From positions 28,823,554 to 28,887,553 of the forward strand of contig NC_092180.1 of the NCBI RefSeq assembly GCF_043641665.1: DNA of 64,000 nucleotides. The letters run 5' to 3'. The stretch comes from Enoplosus armatus. Its lineage: Eukaryota; Chordata; Actinopteri; Centrarchiformes; Enoplosidae. This document shows positions 55,701-64,000 of this stretch, piece by piece. How positions within the stretch are numbered: the first letter of the stretch is position 1; each line of letters starts with the position of its first letter. The translations under genes were made by a program, and so were the position numbers. Under the pieces are notes generated by a model. The model had not been told where the DNA came from. It did no database searches and worked only from the letters and a program-made list of their open reading frames with translations.

Positions 55701-58700
55701 GGCCTGAACGTGGAGTTTTCATTGAAATCAGCTCCTAAGTCACGGTTTGACTCAAAACAGGTCAAATATGCAGTTTGAGACTGAACGAGGGCCCAAAGTG
55801 AAGCTTTCATTCAAAACAGGTCAAATATGCAGTTTGAGACTGAACGAGGGCCGAAAGTGAATCTTTCATTCAAAACAGGAGGAAAGGACAAGTTTTCAGT
55901 GAAAGAGGCCTGAATGTCAAGTTTTCACTCAAAACAGTTGAAAAGGTCAAGTTTTGACTGAAAGAGGCCTGAACGTGGAGTTTTCATTGAAATCAGCTCC
56001 TAAGTCACGGTTTGACTCAAAACAGGTCAAATATGCAGTTTGAGACTGAACGAGGGCCAAAAGTGAAGCTTTCATTCAAAAGAGGTCAAATATGCAGTTT
56101 GAGACTGAACGAGGGCCCAAAGTGAATCTTTCATTCAAAACAGGAGGAAAGGACAAGTTTTCAGTGAAAGAGGCCTGAATGTCAAGTTTTCACTCAAAAC
56201 AGTTGAAAAGGTCAAGTGTTGACTGAAAGAGGCCTGAACGTGGAGTTTTCATTCAAATCAGCTCCTAAGTCACGGTTTGACTCAAAACAGGTCAAATATG
56301 CAGTTTGAGACTGAACTAGGGCCCAAAGTGAAGCTTTCATTCAATACAGGTCAAATATGCAGTTTGAGACTGAACGAGGGCCCAAAGTGAATCTTTCATT
56401 CAAAACAGGTCAAATATGCAGTTTGAGACTGAACGAGGGCCCAAAGTGAATCTTTCATTCAAAACAGGAGGAAAGGACAAGTTTTCAGTGAAAGAGGCCT
56501 GAATGTCAAGTTTTCACTCTAAACAGTTGAAAAGGTCAAGTTTTGACTGAAAGAGGCCTGAACGTGGAGTTTTCATTCAAATCAGCTCCTAAGTCAAGGT
56601 TTGACTCAAAACAGGTCAAATATGCAGTTTGAGACTGAACGAGGGCCCAAGTGAAGCTTTCATTCAAAACAGGAGGAAAGGACAAGTTTTCAGTGAAAGA
56701 GGCCTGAATGTCAAGTTTTCACTCAAAACCGTTGGAAAGGTCAAGTTTTGACTGAAAGAGGCCTGAACGTGGAGTTTTCATTCAAATCAGCTCCTAAGTC
56801 ACGGTTTGACTCAAAACAGGTCAAATATGCAGTTTGCGACTGAACGAGGGCCCAAAGTGAAGCTTTCATTCAAAACCGGTCAAATATGCAGTTTGAGACT
56901 GAACGAGGGCCCAAAGTGAATCTTTCATTCAAAACAGGAGGAAAGGACAAGTTTTCAGTGAAAGAGGCCTGAATGTCAAGTTTTCACTCAAAACAGTTAA
57001 AAAGGTCAAGTTTTGACTGAAAGAGGCCTGAAACGTGGAGTTTTCATTCAAATCAGCTCCTAAGTCACGGTTTGACTCAAAACAGGTCAAATATGCAGTT
57101 TGAGACTGAACGAGGGCCCAAAGTGAAGCTTTCATTCAAAACAGGTCAAATATGCAGTTTGAGACTGAACGAGGGCCCAAAGTGAAGCTTTCATTCAAAA
57201 CAGGAGGAAAGGACAAGTTTTCAGTGAAAGAGGCCTGAATGTCAAGTTTTCACTCAAAACAGTTGAAACGTCAAGTTTTGACTGAAAGAGGCCTGAACGT
57301 GGAGTTTTCATTCAAATCAGCTCCTAAGTCATGGTTTGACTCAAAACAGGTCAAATATGCAGTTTGCGACTGAACGAGGGCCCTAAGATAATCTTTCATT
57401 CAAAACAGGAGGAAAGGACAAGTTTTCAGTGAAAGAGGCCTGAATGTCAAGTTTTCACTCAAAACAGTTGAAAAGGTCAAGTTTTGACTGAAAGAGGCCT
57501 GAACGTGGAGTTTTCATTGAAATCAGCTCCTAAGTCACGGTTTGACTCAAAACAGGTCAAATATGCAGTTTGAGACTGAACGAGGGCCCAAAGTGAAGCT
57601 TTCATTCAAAACAGGTCAAATATGCAGTTTGAGACTGAACGACGGCCGAAAGTGAATCTTTCATTCAAAACAGGTCAAATATGCAGTTTGAGACTGAACG
57701 AGGGCCCAAAGTGAATCTTTCATTCAAAACAGGAGGAAAGGACAAGTTTTCAGTGAAAGAGGCCTGAATGTCAAGTTTTTCACTCAAAACAGTTGAAAAG
57801 GTCAAGTTTTGACTGAAAGAGGCCTGAACTTGGAGTTTTCATTCAAATCAGCTCCTAAGTCACGGTTTGACTCAAAACAGGTCAAATATGCATTTTGAGA
57901 CTGAACGAGAGCTCAATGTGAAGCTTTCATTCAAAACAGGAGGAAAGGACAAGTTTTCAGTGAAAGAGGCCTGAATGTCAAGTTTTCACTCAAAACAGCT
58001 GAAAAGGTCAAGTTTTTACTGAAAGAGGTCTGAACGTGGAGTTTTCATTCAAATCAGCTCCTAAGTCACGGTTTGACTCAAAACAGGTCAAATATGCAGT
58101 TTGAGACTGAACGAGGGCCCAAAGTGAATCTTTCATTCAAAACAGGTCAAATATGCAGTTTGAGACTGAACGAGGGCCGAAAGTGAATCTTTCATTCAAA
58201 ACAGGAGGAAAGGACAAGTTTTCAGTGAAGAGGCCTGAATGTCAAGTTTTCACTCAAAACAGTTGAAAAGGTCAAGTTTTGACTGAAATAGGCCTGAACG
58301 TGGAGTTTTCATTCAAATCAGCTCTAAGTCACGGTTTGACTCAAAACAGGTCAAATATGCAGTTTGAGACTGAACGAGGGCCCAAAGTGAAGCTTTCATT
58401 CAAAACAGGTCAAATATGCAGTTTGAGACTGAACGAGGGCCGAAAGTGAATCTTTCATTCAAAACAGGAGGAAAGGACAAGTTTTCAGTGAAAGAGGCCT
58501 GAATGTCAAGTTTTCACTCAAAACAGTTGAAAAGGTCAAGTTTTGACTGAAAGAGGCCTGAACGTGGAGTTTTCATTCAAATCAGCTCCTAAGTCACGGT
58601 TTGACTCAAAACAGGTCAATTATGCAGTTTGAGACTGAACGAGAGCTCAATGTGAAGCTTTCATTCAAAACAGGAGGAAAGGACAAGTTTTCAGTGAAAG

Positions 58701-61700
58701 AGGCCTGAATGTCAAGTTTTCACTCAAAACAGCTGAAAAGGTCAAGTTTTTACTGAAAGAGGTCTGAACGTGGAGTTTTCATTCAAATCAGCTCCTAAGT
58801 CACGGTTTGACTCAAAACAGGTCAAATATGCAGTTTGAGACTGAACGAGGGCCCAAAGTGAATCTTTCATTCAAAACAGGTCAAATATGCAGTTTGAGAC
58901 TGAACGAGGGCCGAAAGTGAATCTTTCATTCAAAACAGGAGGAAAGGACAAGTTTTCAGTGAAAGAGGCCTGAATGTCAAGTTTTCACTCAAAACAGTTG
59001 AAAAGGTCAAGTTTTGACTGAAATAGGCCTGAACGTGGAGTTTTCATTGAAATCAGCTCCTAAGTCACGGTTTGACTCAAAACAGGTCAAATATGCAGTT
59101 TGAGACTGAACGAGGGCCCAAAGTGAAGCTTTCATTCAAAACAGGTCAAATATGCAGTTTGAGACTGAACGAGGGCCGAAAGTGAATCTTTCATTCAAAA
59201 CAGGAGGAAAGGACAAGTTTTCAGTGAAAGAGGCCTGAATGTCAAGTTTTCACTCAAAACAGTTGAAAAGGTCAAGTTTTGACTGAAAGAGGCCTGAACG
59301 TGGAGTTTTCATTCAAATAATCTCCTAAGTCACGGTTTGACTCAAAACAGGTCAAATATGCAGTTTGAGACTGAACGAGGGCCGAAAGTGAATCTTTCAT
59401 TCAAAACATGTCAAATATGCAGTTTGAGACTGAACGAGGGCCCAAAGTGAAGCTTTCATTCAAAACAGGAGGAAAGGACAAGTTTTCAGTGAAAGTGGCC
59501 TGAATGTCAAGTTTTCACTCAAAACAGTTGAAAGGTCAAGTTTTGACTGAAAGAGGCCTGAACGTGGAGTTTTCATTCAAATCAGCTCCTAAGTCACGGT
59601 TTGACTCAAAACAGGTTAAATATGCAGTTTGAGACTGAACGAGGGCCCAAAGTGAAGCTTTCATTCAAAACAGGTCAAATATGCAGTTTGAGACTGAACG
59701 AGGGCCGAAAGTGAATCTTTCATTCAAACAGGAGGAAAGGACAAGTTTTCAGTGAAAGAGGCCTGAATGTCAAGTTTTCACTCAAAACAGTTGAAAAGGT
59801 CAAGTTTTGACTGAAATAGGCCTGAACGTGGAGTTTTCATTCAAATCAGCTCCTAAGTCACGGTTTGACTCAAAACAGGTCAAATATGCAGTTTGAGACT
59901 GAACGAGGGCCCAAAGTGAAGCTTTCATTCAAAACAGGTCAAATATGCAGTTTGAGACTGAACGAGGGCCCAAAGTGAATCTTTCATTCAAAACAGGTCA
60001 AATATGCAGTTTGAGACTGAACGAGGGCCCAAAGTGAATCTTTCATTCAAAACAGGAGGAAAGGACAAGTTTTCAGTGAAAGAGGCCTGAATGTCAAGTT
60101 ATCACTCAAAACAGTTTGAAAAGGTCAAGTTTTGACTGAAAGAGGCCTGAACGTGGAGTTTTCATTGAAATCAGCTCCTAAGTCACGGTTTGACTCAAAA
60201 CAGGTCAAATATGCAGTTTGAGACTGAACGAGGGCCCAAAGTGAAGCTTTCATTCAAAACAGGTCAAATATGCAGTTTGAGACTGAACGAGGGCCCAAAG
60301 TGAATCTTTCATTCAAAACAGGAGGAAAGGACAAGTTTTCAGTGAAAGAGGCCTGAATTTCAAGTTTTCACTCAAAACAGTTGAAAAGCTCAAGTTTTGA
60401 CTGAAAGAGGCCTGACGTGGAGTTTTCATTCAAATCAGCTCCTAAGTCACGGTTTGACTCAAAACAGGTCAAATATGCAGTTTGAGACTGAACGAGGGCC
60501 GAAAGTGAATCTTTCATTCAAAACAGGTCATATATGCAGTTTGAGACTGAACGAGGGCCGAAAGTGAATCTTTCATTCAAAACAGGAGGAAAGGACAAGT
60601 TTTCAGTGAAAGAGGCCCTGAATGTCAAGTTTTCATTCAAAACAGTTGAAAAGGTCAAGTTTTGACTGAAAGAGGCCCTGAACGTGGAGTGTTCATTCAA
60701 ATCAGCTCCTAAGTCACGGTTTGACTCAAAACAGGTCAAATATGCAGTTTGAGACTGAACGAGGGCCCAAAGTGAATCTTTCATTCAAAACAGGAGGAAA
60801 GGACAAGTTTTCAGTGAAAGAGGCCTGAATGTCAAGTTTTCACTCAAAACAGTTGAAAAGGTCAAGTTTTGACTGAAAGAGGCCTGAACGTGGAGTTTTC
60901 ATTGAAATCAGCTCCTAAGTCACGGTTTGACTCAAAACAGGTCAAATATGCAGTTTGAGACTGAACGAGGGCCCAAAGTGAAGCTTTCATTCAAAACAGG
61001 TCAAATATGCAGTTTGAGACTGAACGACGGCCGAAAGTGAATCTTTCATTCAAAACAGGTCAAATATGCAGTTTGAGACTGAACGAGGGCCCAAAGTGAA
61101 TCTTTCATTCAAAACAGGAGGAAAGGACAAGTTTTCAGTGAAAGAGGCCTGAATGTCAAGTTTTCACTCAAAACAGTTGAAAAGGTCAAGTTTTGACTGA
61201 AAGAGGCCTGAACTTGGAGTTTTCATCAAATCAGCTCCTAAGTCACGGTTTGACTCAAAACAGGTCAAATATGCATTTTGAGACTGAACGAGAGCTCAAT
61301 GTGAAGCTTTCATTCAAAACAGGAGGAAAGGACAAGTTTTCAGTGAAAGAGGCCTGAATGTCAAGTTTTCACTCAAAACAGCTGAAAAGGTCAAGTTTTT
61401 ACTGAAAGAGGTCTGAACGTGGAGTTTTCATTCAAATCAGCTCCTAAGTCACGGTTTGACTCAAAACAGGTCAAATATGCAGTTTGAGACTGAACGAGGG
61501 CCCAAAGTGAATCTTTCATTCAAAACAGGTCAAATATGCAGTTTGAGACTGAACGAGGCCGAAAGTGAATCTTTCATTCAAAACAGGAGGAAAGGACAAG
61601 TTTTCAGTGAAAGAGGCCTGAATGTCAAGTTTTCACTCAAAACAGTTGAAAAGGTCAAGTTTTGACTGAAATAGGCCTGAACGTGGAGTTTTCATTCAAA

Positions 61701-64000
61701 TCAGCTCCTAAGTCACGGTTTGACTCAAAACAGGTCAAATATGCAGTTTGAGACTGAACGAGGGCCCAAAGTGAAGCTTTCATTCAAAACAGGTCAAATA
61801 TGCAGTTTGAGACTGAACGAGGGCCGAAAGTGAATCTTTCATTCAAAACAGGAGGAAAGGACAAGTTTTCAGTGAAAGAGGCCTGAATGTCAAGTTTTCA
61901 CTCAAAACAGTTGAAAAGGTCAAGTTTTGACTGAAAGAGGCCTGAACGTGGAGTTTTCATTCAAATCAGCTCCTAAGTCACGGTTTGACTCAAAACAGGT
62001 CAATTATGCAGTTTGAGACTGAACGAGAGCTCAATGTGAAGCTTTCATTCAAAACAGGAGGAAAGGACAAGTTTTCAGTGAAAGAGGCCTGAATGTCAAG
62101 TTTTCACTCAAAACAGCTGAAAAGGTCAAGTTTTTACTGAAAGAGGTCTGAACGTGGAGTTTTCATTCAAATCAGCTCCTAAGTCACGGTTNNNNNNNNN
62201 NNNNNNNNNNNNNNNNNNNNNNNNNNNNNNNNNNNNNNNNNNNNNNNNNNNNNNNNNNNNNNNNNNNNNNNNNNNNNNNNNNNNNNNNNNNNNNNNNNNN
62301 NNNNNNNNNNNNNNNNNNNNNNNNNNNNNNNNNNNNNNNNNNNNNNNNNNNNNNNNNNNNNNNNNNNNNNNNNNNNNNNNNNNNNNNNNNNTGAACGTGG
62401 AGTTTTCATTCAAATCAGCTCCTAAGTCACGGTTTGACTCAAAACAGGTCAAATATGCAGTTTGAGACTGAACGAGGGCCCAAAGTGAATCTTTCATTCA
62501 AAACAGGAGGAAAGGACAAGTTTTCAGTGAAAGAGGCCTGAATGTCAAGTTTTCACTCAAAACGGTTGAAAAGGTCAACTTTTGACTGAAAGAGGCCTGA
62601 ACGTGGAGTTTTCATTCAAATCAACTCCTAAGTCACGGTTTGACTCAAAACAGGTCAAATATGCAGTTTGCGACTGAACGAGGGCCCAAAGTGAAGCTTT
62701 CATTCAAAACAGGTCAAATATGGAGTTTGAGACTGAACGAGGGCCCAAGTGAATCTTTCATTCAAAACAGGAGGAAAGGACAAGTTTTCAGTGAAAGAGG
62801 CCTGAATGTCAAGTTTTCATTCAAAACAGTTGAAAAGGTCAAGTTTTGACTGAAAGAGGCCTGAACGTGGAGTTTTCATTCAAATCAGCTCCTAAGTCAC
62901 GGTTTGACTCAAAACAGGTCAAATATGCAGTTTGAGACTGAACGAGGGCCCAAAGTGAATCTTTCATTCAAAACATGTCAAATATGCAGTTTGACACTGA
63001 ACGAGGGCCGAAAGTGAATCTTTCATTCAAAACAGGAGGAAAGGACAACTTTTCAGTGAAAGAGGCCTGAATGTCAAGTTTTCACTCAAAACAGTTGAAA
63101 AGGTCAAGTTTTGACTGAAATAGGCCTGAACGTGGAGTTTTCATTCAAATCAGCTCCTAAGTCACGGTTTGACTCAAAATAGGTCAAATATGCAGTTTGA
63201 GACTGAACGAGGGCCCAAAGTGAAGCTTTCATTCAAAACAGGTCAAATATGCAGTTTGAGACTGAACGAGGGCCCAAAGTGAATCTTTCATTCAAAACAG
63301 GTCAAATATGCAGTTTGAGACTGAACGAGGGCCCAAAGTGAATCTTTCATTCAAAACAGGAGGAAAGGACAAGTTTTCAGTGAAAGAGGCCTGAATGTCA
63401 AGTTTTCACTCAAAACAGTTGAAAAGGTCAAGTTTTGAGTGAAAGAGGCCTGAACGTGGAGTTTTCATTCAAATCAGCTCCTAAGTCACGGTTTGACTCA
63501 AAACAGGTCAAATATGCAGTTTGAGACTGAACGAGGGCCCAAAGTGAATCTTTCATTCAAAACAGGAGGAAAGGACAAGTTTTCAGTGAAAGAGGCCTGA
63601 ATGTCAAGTATTCACTCAAAACAGTTGAAAAGGTCAAGTTTTGACTGAAAGAGGCCTGAACGTGGAGTTTTCATTCAAATCAACTCCTAAGTCACGGTTT
63701 GACTCAAAACAGGTCAAATATGCAGTTTGCGACTGAACGAGGGCCCAAAGTGAAGCTTTCATTCAAAACAGGTCAAATATGGAGTTTGAGACTGAACGAG
63801 GGCCCAAGTGAATCTTTCATTCAAAACAGGAGGAAAGGACAAGTTTTCAGTGAAAGTGGCCTGAATGTCAAGTTTTCATTCAAAACAGTTGAAAAGGTCA
63901 AGTTTTGACTGAAAGAGGCCTGAACGTGGAGTTTTCATTCAAATCAGCTCCTAAGTCACGGTTTGACTCAAAACAGGTCAAATATGCAGTTTGAGACTGA
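46761..64000 (+). repeat. Satellite array, distal subfamily (206-bp unit plus extra 59-bp monomers)
   Basis: Unit order: A 59 bp (aggaggaaaggacaagtttt...), B 59 bp (agttgaaaaggtcaagtttt...), C 29 bp (agctcctaagtcacggtttg...), D 59 bp (aggtcaaatatgcagtttga...), total 206 bp. Units with two or three D monomers are common (265 or 324 bp); for example A starts at 46,835, 47,041, 47,247, 47,512 and 47,777, with steps of 206 or 265. Unit lengths are not multiples of 3, so the 60-120-residue open frames found here on either strand are not genes. The array continues past the window end. Confidence 0.95.
62192..62391. other. Assembly gap of 200 N
   Basis: Exactly 200 N within the satellite, a conventional placeholder for a gap of unknown size. 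The true array length is therefore unknown. Confidence 0.95.

Noticed and set aside
51538..63908. Recurrent 68-123-residue open frames in the satellite
   Set aside because: They follow the 206/59-bp periodicity, whose unit length is not a multiple of 3, occur on both strands, and one spans the N gap. They are by-products of sequence composition.
43375..64000. Regular short repeats resembling a CRISPR array
   Set aside because: The intervening sequences are themselves repeats of the same family, not unique spacers, and the DNA is vertebrate. It is satellite.

Overview
This 64 kb window looks like vertebrate, most likely teleost fish, genomic DNA. It has intron-containing immunoglobulin-superfamily sequence, several fish-type non-LTR retrotransposons (L2-like, Rex1-like, Tx1-like), an endogenous retrovirus (ERV) with retroviral gag, integrase and env, and a long satellite array. 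There are no bacterial-style operons, and most short open frames are shadows or decayed transposon sequence. Family names are from recall and motif reading; nothing was searched against a database.

Layout. (1) 0.6-8 kb is transposon debris: a decayed LINE on +, a Tx1-like LINE (ORF1 plus endonuclease) on -, an L2-like LINE on - interrupted by a solo LTR, and a Rex1-like LINE on +. (2) 8.4-14.5 kb on - holds a chain of exons with plausible splice sites: CxxC finger exons, a long exon, a recombinase-like C-terminal part and several related acidic exons. At least two frame breaks suggest a pseudogene or decayed Crypton-like element. (3) 15.7-17.7 kb on + is a CXADR-like two-Ig membrane protein gene whose whole ectodomain lies in one exon. 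Its last exon and 3' flank have been copied into a roughly 180-bp module that recurs up to 33 kb. (4) 18.18-22.36 kb is a large palindrome with arms of about 1.7 kb, each carrying an L2 3' end; a second CXADR-like copy is split across it. (5) 23,527-32,239 is an ERV with two nearly identical 462-bp LTRs, a 4-bp target duplication (GTGA), a tRNA-Ser-like primer site, a truncated gag, a pol reduced to the end of integrase, and a long open env that starts with an Ig V-like domain. (6) 32.2-43.3 kb holds duplicated Ig-module sequence, unclassified repeats, an array of consensus splice donors, several LINE fragments, a duplicated small exon, and fragments of a common fish repeat. (7) 43.36-64.0 kb is a satellite made of 59-bp and 29-bp monomers arranged as 206-bp units with extra 59-bp monomers. 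It is interrupted by one Rex1-like insertion and one 200-N assembly gap.

Functionally, the best candidates for expressed protein are the ERV Env and the CXADR-like protein. The ERV cannot supply its own protease, reverse transcriptase or complete integrase. The most unusual signals are the Ig-like domain in Env, the 59/29-bp arithmetic of the satellite, the palindrome that splits an Ig gene copy, and the 28-bp array of splice-donor consensus sites.
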